From OCS116 sp051531935 (GTDB lineage: Bacteria > Pseudomonadota > Alphaproteobacteria > Rhizobiales > OSC116): a stretch of DNA of 64,000 bases. Positions within the stretch are counted from its first letter, which is position 1. Every line of letters begins with the position of its first letter. This document shows positions 1 to 6,856 of this stretch, piece by piece. A program made the position numbers and the translations under genes. The notes under the pieces were generated by a model, which was given only the letters and a program-made list of their open reading frames with translations, made no database searches and was not told where the DNA came from. The DNA is taken from NCBI GenBank assembly GCA_051531935.1, contig JAOPTR010000003.1, forward strand, positions 202,101 to 266,100. The letters are read 5' to 3'.

Positions 1-1307
1 TGGATGTATCTGCTGTTGATGAAGATATGTTTGAAGATGGCGTTATGTTTGACGGCTCATCTATCGAAGGCTGGCGTGCCATTAACGAATCTGACATGAA
101 CATGGCACCAGATTTGGACACAGCTTTTATTGACCCATTCTATGGCCAAACAACAATGGTTATCACTTGTGATATTCTTGACCCTAACACGGGTGAAGGT
201 TACAACCGTGACCCACGTTCAACAGCCAAGCGCGCAGAAGCTTTCTTGAAGCAAACTGGCGTTGGTGACACTGTATTTGTTGGCCCAGAAGCTGAATTCT
301 TTATCTTTGACGATGTTAAATTTTCAACATCTGACTATAAAACTGGCTTCGAGCTAGACGGCGAAGAATTGCCTAACAATTCAGATTCTGAATATGCAAA
401 TGGCAACCTTGGTCATCGTCCACGTTTAAAAGGCGGTTACTTCCCAGTAAACCCTGTTGATTCTGCTCAAGACATGCGTTCTGAAATGTTGACAGTGATG
501 AAAGACATGAATGTTGTTGTTGAAAAGCATCATCATGAAGTTGGCGCTGCACAACATGAACTTGGTGTTAAATTTGGCACATTGACTACAATGGGCGATA
601 GCATGCAAGCATTTAAATATGCTGTATTTAATGTAACTGCTGCTTATGGCAAAACTGCTACATTTATGCCTAAGCCTGTTTTCTCTGACAATGGTTCTGG
701 CATGCATGTGCATCAATCAATCTGGAAAGATGGCAAGCCTGTATTTGCTGGCAACCAATATGCTGACCTTTCAGAAACTGCTTTGTTCTACATTGGTGGT
801 ATCATTAAGCATGCTAAAGCACTAAACGCTTTCACAAACCCAACTACAAACAGCTATAAGCGCCTTGTACCTGGTTTTGAAGCTCCAGTTCTTTTGGCTT
901 ATTCTGCGGCTAACCGTTCTGCATCTTGCCGTATTCCTGCTGCTGACAGCCCGAATGCTAAGCGTGTTGAAGTTCGTTTCCCTGATGCGATGGCAAATAG
1001 CTATCTTGCATTCTCTGCTATGCTTATGGCTGGCCTTGACGGAATTGCTAACAAAATTCACCCAGGTGAAGCAATGGACAAAGATCTTTATGACCTACCT
1101 GCTGCTGAACTTGCTGAAATTCCAACAGTATCTGGTAGCCTACGCGAATCACTTGAAGCTCTAGATGCTGACCGTGACTTCCTAAAAGCTGGTGGTGTGT
1201 TTAGTGATGACCAAATTGATGGTTTCATTAAACTAATCATGGAAGATGTTATCCGTTATGACCAAACTCCTCATCCTGTTGAGTTTGATATGTATTACTC
1301 ACTATAA
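1..1307 (+). CDS. glnA: Glutamine synthetase type I (5' end cut by window edge)
   Basis: Ligates ammonia to glutamate using ATP, the main cytosolic ammonia-assimilation step. The reading frame is open to the first base of the window (frame beginning at base 3), so the N-terminal few dozen residues, including part of the beta-grasp domain, lie outside. Visible family signatures are FDGSSIEGW near the start, the ATP-binding stretch ending GSGMHVHQS, and the adenylylation loop KDLYDLP near the C terminus, whose tyrosine is the GlnE target in proteobacteria. This makes it a GSI-beta enzyme, probably controlled by adenylylation. It ends in MYYSL and is followed by a clear terminator, so it is the last gene of its transcript. 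In related genomes glnB usually precedes it, which cannot be checked here. Confidence 0.97.
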   Translation, partial: DVSAVDEDMFEDGVMFDGSSIEGWRAINESDMNMAPDLDTAFIDPFYGQTTMVITCDILDPNTGEGYNRDPRSTAKRAEAFLKQTGVGDTVFVGPEAEFFIFDDVKFSTSDYKTGFELDGEELPNNSDSEYANGNLGHRPRLKGGYFPVNPVDSAQDMRSEMLTVMKDMNVVVEKHHHEVGAAQHELGVKFGTLTTMGDSMQAFKYAVFNVTAAYGKTATFMPKPVFSDNGSGMHVHQSIWKDGKPVFAGNQYADLSETALFYIGGIIKHAKALNAFTNPTTNSYKRLVPGFEAPVLLAYSAANRSASCRIPAADSPNAKRVEVRFPDAMANSYLAFSAMLMAGLDGIANKIHPGEAMDKDLYDLPAAELAEIPTVSGSLRESLEALDADRDFLKAGGVFSDDQIDGFIKLIMEDVIRYDQTPHPVEFDMYYSL

Positions 1308-1336
1308 TATTTTTTAATATTATTATATGATTGAAG

Positions 1337-1364
1337 CCGAGGTGTTTTGCACCTCGGTTTTTTT
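1337..1364 (+). terminator. Rho-independent terminator of glnA
   Basis: Perfect 8-bp stem CCGAGGTG/CACCTCGG (1337-1344 and 1350-1357) with a 5-base loop, followed by seven T residues. It lies 30 bases after the glnA stop and just before the next start, so it separates glnA from the downstream exported-protein gene. Confidence 0.9.
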
Positions 1365-1375
1365 ATGGGTGGATT

Positions 1376-2158
1376 ATGAGAAAATTGCTAATTATATTGT
1401 TTGGTTTAATAGCCACGCCAAGTTTTGCCGCCTGCCCCGATGTGTTCGACCTAGCATCACCAAAGCAGCATGAGGTTTTAGGCTGTGATATTAAACCACT
1501 TTCGGCACATCATTTTACTGCTTATGACGCATCCCACCAAGCCATTAACTTGCGTAAAGAAGGTGATTATTTGAACATTCAGTTTAAATATACAGGCGAT
1601 TGGCTTATCACTCCCACGCGCATTCAGCTAGTGCCGTATTATTTAGACCAAATACGAAGATTTGACGGCAAACTGGTTTACGAAAATGAAAACCTAGCGA
1701 CATATCGGTTTTACCGAGACGATAAAACCTATTGGATGGAATTGAGATTTGTCGGAGACGGCATTCACGTCATCCGAACCATTGAGCAAATCGGCATTGT
1801 TTTGGACGCCCAATATAGTGTGCCTCAAATTAAGAGCCGTATTAAGCGCTATGGCAAAGTTGTATTTTATGGACTTAGCCAAAACACCGCAAGCCAGCAA
1901 GCAGTGGCAACGTTTTTAGCCGTTGATGAGAGAGATTATTACATTGTTGGCCATGCGTATAATGTAAATGATCCCGATTCGGTATCGACTATGCAAGCAC
2001 AGGACATATATAGAAAGCTTGTCGCATTTGGCGTGAATGAGCAGCAGATATTGTCAAAAGGTGTTGGCGCGGCCAGCCCCATTAAGAACCCTTTGGGGGT
2101 GAATTCGGCACAGAAGAATACACGCATTGAATTGGTATTGCGTGTTAAAACGCCGTAA
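1376..2158 (+). CDS. Exported protein with degenerate OmpA-like C-terminal domain
   Basis: 260 residues from the ATG at 1376. Longer upstream starts would run through the glnA terminator and put extra residues before the signal peptide. Residues 1-20 form a typical Sec signal (MRKLL, hydrophobic core, then PSFAA). The C-terminal third (about 165-258) looks like an OmpA/MotB peptidoglycan-binding fold: a YYIVGHAYN strand and a late pattern KGVGAASPI..NTRIELVL, in the place of the family's usual GxGxxxPxxxN..NRRVEI. The middle resembles DUF4892-type envelope proteins, but I am unsure of this. Likely periplasmic or outer-membrane associated. It converges on the methyltransferase gene with a 14-base tail overlap. 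Confidence 0.6.
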   Translation: MRKLLIILFGLIATPSFAACPDVFDLASPKQHEVLGCDIKPLSAHHFTAYDASHQAINLRKEGDYLNIQFKYTGDWLITPTRIQLVPYYLDQIRRFDGKLVYENENLATYRFYRDDKTYWMELRFVGDGIHVIRTIEQIGIVLDAQYSVPQIKSRIKRYGKVVFYGLSQNTASQQAVATFLAVDERDYYIVGHAYNVNDPDSVSTMQAQDIYRKLVAFGVNEQQILSKGVGAASPIKNPLGVNSAQKNTRIELVLRVKTP

Positions 2159-2954
2159 TTACAAAACCTTGTATTTGAGCCGACACTTCGGCAGATCCGT
2201 AGAATTTTTCAATCCATTTTGCGGCCGCCTGTGTTGTATCCTCTAGCGCGGTCTCGCCCAGAGCCTCTAGCTCGTTACGTAATGGTGTGCCGTGACAATA
2301 AGCCTTGGCCGCGTGCATCGCGCTTGGTGCGGTGCTAATCGACACCTTATCTTGGATGATTATGTTTTTAAAACCCGCATCTTGAAGTGTTTTGCGAATG
2401 GCATCATTATCGTAAAAACCATGTGGGATGCGCTCTAAAAATAACGGTGGCTTATTTGGATGCTGTTGCGAGGCCGCTTGCGTGACCAAATCGGCAAAAA
2501 CGTTATTTTCAATACAATCCCATACATTAAAGATAAATTCGCCGGTTGGCTTTAATACTCGCCTCACCTCGTTCATGGCTGCAATTTTATCGGCAAAAAA
2601 CATAAATCCGAATTGGCAGATGACACTGTCAAAACTATTATCGTCAAACGGCAATTGCATAACATCTGCTGTTTGCCAAGTTGTATTTTCACGGTGTGGC
2701 TGCTGCGTTTTTGCATGATCGAGCATATCTTGATTTAAATCGGTAATTACATATTTAACATCGTCACCAACTTTTGCGGCAAGCGCTCTGGGCACCACGC
2801 CGCTACCTGAAGCGATTTCTAATATTGATTTTGGCTTTTCGACAAGACATCTTGTGGCTAAATCATCGGCAAATTCTTCGAATATTAGCGGAACAAGATA
2901 GCTATCATAAAATTTTGGAATTGAACCTGTGAAGTTTTTATCTTTATTTTCCAT
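2145..2954 (-). CDS. Class I SAM-dependent methyltransferase
   Basis: 269 residues with a Methyltransf_11/25-type Rossmann fold. Motif I is ILEIASGSGVVPRAL at about residues 45-60. The acidic residue after strand 2 is in the ITDLN stretch, and motif IV is FDSVICQFGFMFF. This organisation binds S-adenosylmethionine. The UbiE-like VCQFGxMFFxD pattern is common in small-molecule methyltransferases, so the substrate cannot be named. It is divergent from the ArsR-type repressor gene, so the shared 139-base region may place it under the same operators. The start is the first in-frame ATG, and no better start is visible downstream. Confidence 0.8.
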   Translation of the reverse strand: MENKDKNFTGSIPKFYDSYLVPLIFEEFADDLATRCLVEKPKSILEIASGSGVVPRALAAKVGDDVKYVITDLNQDMLDHAKTQQPHRENTTWQTADVMQLPFDDNSFDSVICQFGFMFFADKIAAMNEVRRVLKPTGEFIFNVWDCIENNVFADLVTQAASQQHPNKPPLFLERIPHGFYDNDAIRKTLQDAGFKNIIIQDKVSISTAPSAMHAAKAYCHGTPLRNELEALGETALEDTTQAAAKWIEKFYGSAEVSAQIQGFVITAF

Positions 2955-3016
2955 AACGTTACGCCCATTTATTGAATTTTTGATTCAACATACACGATTT
3001 AGTTTTAAAACACCAC

Positions 3017-3081
3017 TTGACATTAATTAGGTGAATGCCTAAATATTAATTAGTCATTTGCCTAATTAGGTGTAATGCTAA
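3017..3081 (+). promoter_or_regulatory. Three 16-bp operator-like inverted repeats over the arsR/sdpR-type promoter
   Basis: A TTGACA -35 box lies at 3017-3022, with an AT-rich -10 region (TAAATA, 17-base spacer) at 3040-3045. Three 16-base units share the pattern TTAG-N8-CTAA: TTAGGTGAATGCCTAA at 3027-3042, TTAGTCATTTGCCTAA at 3050-3065 and TTAGGTGTAATGCTAA at 3066-3081. The first has perfect 5-bp arms. The units fill the core promoter and run to 12 bases before the regulator start codon. This is the layout expected of autorepression by a dimeric winged-helix protein. The binding protein is inferred from position only. Confidence 0.6.
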
Positions 3082-3093
3082 ATAGGAAACATT

Positions 3094-3393
3094 ATGCAAG
3101 ACGTATTAAAAGCCCTCGCCCACCCCATGCGACGCGACATTTTAGCCATGTTGCGCGTTGCGCCACGTAACGCGAGCGAGATTGCTGACAAATTTGATGT
3201 CACCAAGCCTACGGTTTCGGGACATCTGAACATATTAAAAGCTGCTGAACTGATTGAACAAGTCCGCAGCGGCACAACATTGACATATCACATTCGGCTA
3301 TCGGTTTTGGAAGAAGCCCTAGGTGGATTAATGGGCATGTTTGACATTGGCAACAGCCCAAATGAAACAGGAGATCAAGATGAAAAAAACTAA
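3094..3393 (+). CDS. ArsR-family winged-helix repressor, SdpR-like
   Basis: 99 residues. The start DVLKALAHPMRRDIL and the recognition helix region KFDVTKPTVSGHLNILKAAELI are characteristic of the ArsR/SdpR branch that lacks metal-binding cysteines. RSGTTLTYHI forms the beta wing. Bacillus subtilis SdpR is the autorepressor of sdpRI and is sequestered by the membrane protein SdpI. Here the next gene overlaps it by 14 bases and encodes an SdpI-like membrane protein, so an equivalent membrane-sequestered repressor circuit is a reasonable inference. Three repeated palindromes occupy its promoter. Confidence 0.85.
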   Translation: MQDVLKALAHPMRRDILAMLRVAPRNASEIADKFDVTKPTVSGHLNILKAAELIEQVRSGTTLTYHIRLSVLEEALGGLMGMFDIGNSPNETGDQDEKN

Positions 3394-4099
3394 AACGAAC
3401 AAAAATAAATTACTGACCATTTATGCTGTTGGCATATCTATTATGCTGATCATTGCATATTTTGCCGCGCCATATGCGATTATAAGGGTTGGATGCGATG
3501 CAGGCACGAGCTTGCTGCAATGTATACCGCAAGAACCTAAAATACTGTTCCTATTGTTTATGATGCCCGCCCTATTGCTTTTCATCGCATTGATGACAGC
3601 TTTTATTGGTGAAAAAGAACCTGAAGTAGCCGCATTGACTAGCAATATGCCTAAAATTATAAAGATGAATATCGGCATGACTATATTTTTTATCATTGGT
3701 TCTTTGCTTATGTTCACGGTCTCTTATTTGCCACGTGAAATGATAGTTGAGAATATACAATCGTTTGAAGGTGGTTGGTATGTATTGACCTCATTGGTAA
3801 TGTTATACGCAGCAAATATGGCGGGTAAAATGAATAAATCACTATTTTCGGGGTGGCCAACGCCTTGGAATATGAAGAGTGATTTGGCTTGGGAAAAATC
3901 TCAACGGTTTATGGGGTTTGCATTGAGCCTGGTTTGCGTGATCGGCATTGTGATTGCCTTTCCTTGGACTCATTTATTTCCGTTTGTTTTTATTGGTGGC
4001 TTGATTTTGTCCTATGTTGGTTGTTTTATTGTTTCTTATTATGTTTACCACCAAGAACAGTACCAAATAGAAAATTCTAAAAAGAATGGACATAAATAA
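3380..4099 (+). CDS. SdpI-like integral membrane protein (copy 1)
   Basis: 239 residues from the ATG at 3380, chosen because AGGAG at 3369-3373 sits six bases before it. It overlaps the regulator by 14 bases. About six hydrophobic segments are visible. Near residues 155-185 the stretch SGWPTPWNMKSDLAWEKSQR followed by FMG matches the SdpI signature G-x-x-TPW...S...W....R..G, which in SdpI/YhfL proteins lies between transmembrane helices. SdpI confers immunity to the SdpC toxin in Bacillus and captures SdpR. No toxin-like gene is visible beside this one, so whether it is an immunity protein or a signal receptor is open. Confidence 0.7.
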   Translation: MKKTKTNKNKLLTIYAVGISIMLIIAYFAAPYAIIRVGCDAGTSLLQCIPQEPKILFLLFMMPALLLFIALMTAFIGEKEPEVAALTSNMPKIIKMNIGMTIFFIIGSLLMFTVSYLPREMIVENIQSFEGGWYVLTSLVMLYAANMAGKMNKSLFSGWPTPWNMKSDLAWEKSQRFMGFALSLVCVIGIVIAFPWTHLFPFVFIGGLILSYVGCFIVSYYVYHQEQYQIENSKKNGHK

Positions 4100-4112
4100 A
4101 TGGACATAAATA
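4085..4112 (+). repeat. 14-bp perfect tandem duplication at the junction of the two SdpI-like genes
   Basis: AATGGACATAAATA occurs at 4085-4098 and again, with no gap, at 4099-4112. A decayed third unit begins with the start codon at 4113. The first copy encodes the last codons of the upstream gene. The unit therefore extends the intercistronic spacer to 13 bases and contains an extra out-of-frame ATG at 4100 that stops after eight codons. Confidence 0.85.
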
Positions 4113-4835
4113 ATGGGACATATTGAATATGAAAAAGGCAAAAAGCAGATACGAACACTGCATATTATTGCCTTGGTATTGATGGTTGCAATTAGCTTTA
4201 TCGCGTACCCTTATGTAGAAGAGAGCCTTGTAAAAACTATTGAAAGAGGAAAGCATTCAATATCTGAGGCTAAATTTGTGCAATATTTAACATTGCTAGC
4301 CATGCCATCTTTACCGTTTATGGTTGTTTTATGTTCCCTGTTTTTAAAAGTTAGTGAAAAGGAGAAAATTGCTCAAGCCAAAAATCTACCTCGCTTCATT
4401 CCGATTAATTTGTTTCTTGTGATAATTTTGGTAATCGCTCATATGGGTATGCAATTATTTGTCACATTACCAAAAGCGATATTTGCCGAATATGCTGACA
4501 TCATGCTTACTGCCGTGTTTGTTCTTCTATCGTTTATGATGTTGTGGATGGCTAATATTTTGGCAAAAAACACCAAATCATTATGGTCAGGGTTTCCTAC
4601 GCCTTGGAACCAAAAAAGTGAACTTGCTTGGGAAAAATCGCAACGTTTTATAGGTTTCTCATTAGCAACTATTTCTTTAGCTAGTTTAATGATGGCATTC
4701 ATTGCCCCCCTTAGTGTGCCATTTATTATGGGTATTGGCCTTTGTTTGAGTTATGTTGGTTGTTTTATTGTTTCCTATTATGTTTACAAAACCGAGCTGG
4801 CATTAAAAGGTGAATCAAATAAGGCTGATGGCTGA
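4113..4835 (+). CDS. SdpI-like integral membrane protein (copy 2)
   Basis: 240 residues, paralogous to the preceding protein along its length. It repeats the motif SGFPTPWNQKSELAWEKSQR and ends with the same YVGCFIVSYYVY segment. Around six membrane spans are apparent. The first 40 residues and the first extracytoplasmic loop differ most from copy 1, as expected if the two copies detect different ligands or pair as a heteromer. There is no convincing Shine-Dalgarno sequence in the short spacer, so translation is probably coupled to copy 1. A strong terminator follows 29 bases after the stop, closing a three-gene unit. Confidence 0.7.
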   Translation: MGHIEYEKGKKQIRTLHIIALVLMVAISFIAYPYVEESLVKTIERGKHSISEAKFVQYLTLLAMPSLPFMVVLCSLFLKVSEKEKIAQAKNLPRFIPINLFLVIILVIAHMGMQLFVTLPKAIFAEYADIMLTAVFVLLSFMMLWMANILAKNTKSLWSGFPTPWNQKSELAWEKSQRFIGFSLATISLASLMMAFIAPLSVPFIMGIGLCLSYVGCFIVSYYVYKTELALKGESNKADG

Positions 4836-4863
4836 ATATGTTCACATTGTGAATCAAGTTTGA

Positions 4864-4897
4864 ATGCCGTCCCATAATTATGGGGCGGCATTTTTTT
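4864..4897 (+). terminator. Rho-independent terminator after the SdpI-like pair
   Basis: A 12-bp stem (ATGCCGTCCCAT against ATGGGGCGGCAT, one G-T wobble) closes a 4-base AATT loop at 4864-4891 and runs into seven T residues (4891-4897). It ends the regulator/SdpI-like operon and isolates it from the signal peptidase unit. Confidence 0.92.
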
Positions 4898-4901
4898 GTA
4901 A

Positions 4902-4971
4902 AGCTAAGTTGATTTTTTGGAAAGCTTACTTGACAAAATAAAATCCTACATTATGTTAAGCTTACTTTACA
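4902..4971 (+). promoter_or_regulatory. lepB promoter with three imperfect AGCTTACTTGACA repeats
   Basis: Related 12-13 base elements occur at 4902-4913 (AGCTAAGTTGAT), 4923-4935 (AGCTTACTTGACA) and 4959-4971 (AGCTTACTTTACA). The last two differ at one base. The middle copy contains a consensus -35 TTGACA (4930-4935), with TATGTT at 4952-4957 as the -10 after 16 bases. Spacing between repeats is 21 and 36 bases. A DNA-binding protein on these repeats would block the promoter. The XRE gene that ends this transcription unit is the natural candidate, by inference. Confidence 0.5.
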
Positions 4972-4992
4972 TATTTGCAAATAGGACCCACC

Positions 4993-5778
4993 ATGACTGA
5001 AGTTATAATTGAAAAGCCAAAGAGTATTTTTAAAGAAATATGGGAATTGGTGAGTGTGGTGGTTCAGGCGTTATTAATTGCCTTGGTCATTCGTACTTTT
5101 GTTTTTGCATTTGTGGTTATTCCCACTGGCTCTATGGTGCCGACTTTGCTGATAGGCGATTATTTATATGTCAGCAAATATGCTTATGGATACTCAAAAC
5201 ATTCATTCCCCTATGCAACATTGCCATTTGAAGGTCGGATATTCGGATCAGCGCCAGAACTAGGGGATATTGTGGTGTTTAAGGGTGCTGATAATGTTGA
5301 TTACATCAAGAGATTAATTGGTTTACCTGGTGATAAAGTGCAAATGCTAAACGGTATTTTGCATATTAATGGTTTGGCAGCATTACAAGAAAAGCAAAAT
5401 AATTTTAAAGAAACCGACAAATACGGCAATCAAAAAACGGTTGAACGCTTTGTAGAAACATTGCCCAATGGCTTGCAGCATAATGTACTTAATTATGGCA
5501 ATACACGTGCCGACAACACCAGTATATACGAAATCCCACAGGGTCATTATTTTATGATGGGCGACAGCCGCGACAACTCTAACGACAGCCGCTTTCAAGA
5601 TGTCGTGAAAATGGTGCCGTTTGAAGATTTTATAGGCCGCGCTGACTTTACACTCCTTTCCTTCGCCAATGGTGGATCATTTTGGAAAATTTGGAACTGG
5701 CCGAAGAATTTAAGAACCGACCGAATATTCCAATCACTCTACACATTGGAAAATGATGCCAAAATTGAAGGAGAATAA
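4993..5778 (+). CDS. lepB: Signal peptidase I
   Basis: Cleaves signal peptides of Sec- and Tat-exported proteins at the outer face of the inner membrane. 261 residues. One membrane anchor spans residues 18-44, followed by catalytic Ser47 in PTGSMVPTL. The general-base Lys106 lies in DYIKRLIGLPGD, and the box E motif GDSRDNSNDSR is at 190-200. All catalytic elements are intact. I prefer the ATG at 4993 because an upstream in-frame ATG only adds six polar residues. Alphaproteobacterial lepB usually sits with acpS/rnc/era. Its place here, ahead of two small membrane proteins and an XRE regulator, is unusual and could mean a second, specialised peptidase. Confidence 0.93.
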   Translation: MTEVIIEKPKSIFKEIWELVSVVVQALLIALVIRTFVFAFVVIPTGSMVPTLLIGDYLYVSKYAYGYSKHSFPYATLPFEGRIFGSAPELGDIVVFKGADNVDYIKRLIGLPGDKVQMLNGILHINGLAALQEKQNNFKETDKYGNQKTVERFVETLPNGLQHNVLNYGNTRADNTSIYEIPQGHYFMMGDSRDNSNDSRFQDVVKMVPFEDFIGRADFTLLSFANGGSFWKIWNWPKNLRTDRIFQSLYTLENDAKIEGE

Positions 5779-5779
5779 C

Positions 5780-6181
5780 ATGGATACTAAGCTCAACAAA
5801 AAACGTTATTACAGGTCATTTGTTATTTCGATGGGGTTTTATCTAGTCGGAATGATTTGCATTTCATTATTACAAAAATACTTAAACCTCCCGACATATC
5901 TGATTTATAGCCTCACCATTGTGCCTATTGTAGCGTTGCTTTTTGGCATTGCCGAACATTGGCATTATGTGAATAGCTTAGACGAGTATTTACGCGCACG
6001 CCAAATTAAGGCAATTATGATTGGCCTAGCTTTAATGTTAGCAATTTCTGCCAGTTGGGGAATTTTGGAAGAAATTTTAAATGTGGCAAAAATTCATAGC
6101 CTGTGGTTTTTCGTTATATTCTGTGTTGGATATGGGGTATCAGAAGCTTACCTGACCTATAGGGAAAAAGCTCATGACTGA
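5780..6181 (+). CDS. Small four-helix membrane protein (paralogue A)
   Basis: 133 residues. The start at 5780 follows AAGGAG at 5767-5772 and lies one base after the lepB stop, so the two genes are translationally linked. Four hydrophobic segments are evident. Between spans two and three is the cytoplasmic-looking motif YVNSLDEYLRARQIKAIMIG, which recurs in the next gene as YINALDEFLRMIQIKGLLFG. I do not recognise a characterised family. Pairing of such membrane proteins with a 70-residue XRE regulator is a recurring bacterial arrangement, which suggests a sensing or modulatory role, but no reaction can be assigned. Confidence 0.7.
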   Translation: MDTKLNKKRYYRSFVISMGFYLVGMICISLLQKYLNLPTYLIYSLTIVPIVALLFGIAEHWHYVNSLDEYLRARQIKAIMIGLALMLAISASWGILEEILNVAKIHSLWFFVIFCVGYGVSEAYLTYREKAHD

Positions 6182-6629
6182 GAAACAAGCCACAAAACAA
6201 TTGAATAAATTATTTTTACCATCTGCGCTCTTATATATTGTCAGCATTATATTGGCGGTGTGGGTGAGAGATCATTTTGAACCCTCAGAATCGTTTTTAT
6301 ATTTTTGGACAATAGACAGCCCTGCCCTTGCACAATCAATCTATTATTTACTGGCACTTATTCCGATTATTGCCATTGTCGGCATGGCATGGGCGCAATG
6401 GCGCTATATAAATGCTTTGGATGAATTCTTACGCATGATCCAAATTAAAGGCTTATTGTTTGGTTTGCTTTGTGTGTTATGCGTTGCCACGGGTTGGGGA
6501 TTATTAGAAATGCTTGCGAAAGTGGCTGCACTGCCAATTTTTTGGCTTGTGCCTATATTTTGGTTCTCTCAATCCATCGCCACTGGCTTTATTAAGGCGC
6601 GTGAAAGAGGCATTGATTATGAAAAATAG
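6174..6629 (+). CDS. Small four-helix membrane protein (paralogue B)
   Basis: 151 residues with the same four-span plan as the upstream protein and the shared loop motif LDExLRxxQIKxxxxG. It is slightly longer because of a polar, probably periplasmic loop after span one (about residues 32-52). Its start overlaps the upstream stop by eight bases and its end overlaps the XRE gene by eleven bases, so three genes are tightly coupled. Duplication within the operon is clear from the motif. Function is unknown. Confidence 0.7.
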   Translation: MTEKQATKQLNKLFLPSALLYIVSIILAVWVRDHFEPSESFLYFWTIDSPALAQSIYYLLALIPIIAIVGMAWAQWRYINALDEFLRMIQIKGLLFGLLCVLCVATGWGLLEMLAKVAALPIFWLVPIFWFSQSIATGFIKARERGIDYEK

Positions 6630-6834
6630 TTTAAAAGTGTTGCGCGCACAACAAAGTTGGTCACAAGCTGCACTTGGTGAACGGTTAGATGTGTCTCGGC
6701 AATCTATAAATGCCATCGAAGGCGGAAGGTATGACCCATCGCTGCCATTGGCATTTAAAATGGCACGGCTGTTTAATTGCGCGATTGAAGATATATTTGC
6801 GGATGAAGAAAAACCAAATGATTCAAATTCTTGA
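6619..6834 (+). CDS. Small XRE/Cro-type transcriptional regulator
   Basis: 71 residues, almost entirely one HTH_3 domain: LRAQQSWSQAALGERLDVSR, then QSINAIEGGRYDPSLPLAFKMARLF and the ending CAIEDIF. This is the compact class with no ligand domain that usually controls its own operon with membrane proteins. The start at 6619 is inside the preceding gene (11-base overlap). I infer that it binds the three AGCTTACTTGACA-like repeats in the lepB promoter, which would place signal peptidase expression under its control. Confidence 0.85.
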   Translation: MKNSLKVLRAQQSWSQAALGERLDVSRQSINAIEGGRYDPSLPLAFKMARLFNCAIEDIFADEEKPNDSNS

Positions 6835-6856
6835 ATCAATTTCTAAATGTTTTGAT

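Noticed and set aside
1331..1375. Upstream start for the OmpA-like protein
   Set aside because: It would be translated through the glnA terminator and put a cysteine-rich stretch ahead of a clean signal peptide.
3017..6834. Whole region as a prophage or integrative element
   Set aside because: No integrase, attachment-site repeats, tRNA or phage structural genes; base composition looks like the neighbours.
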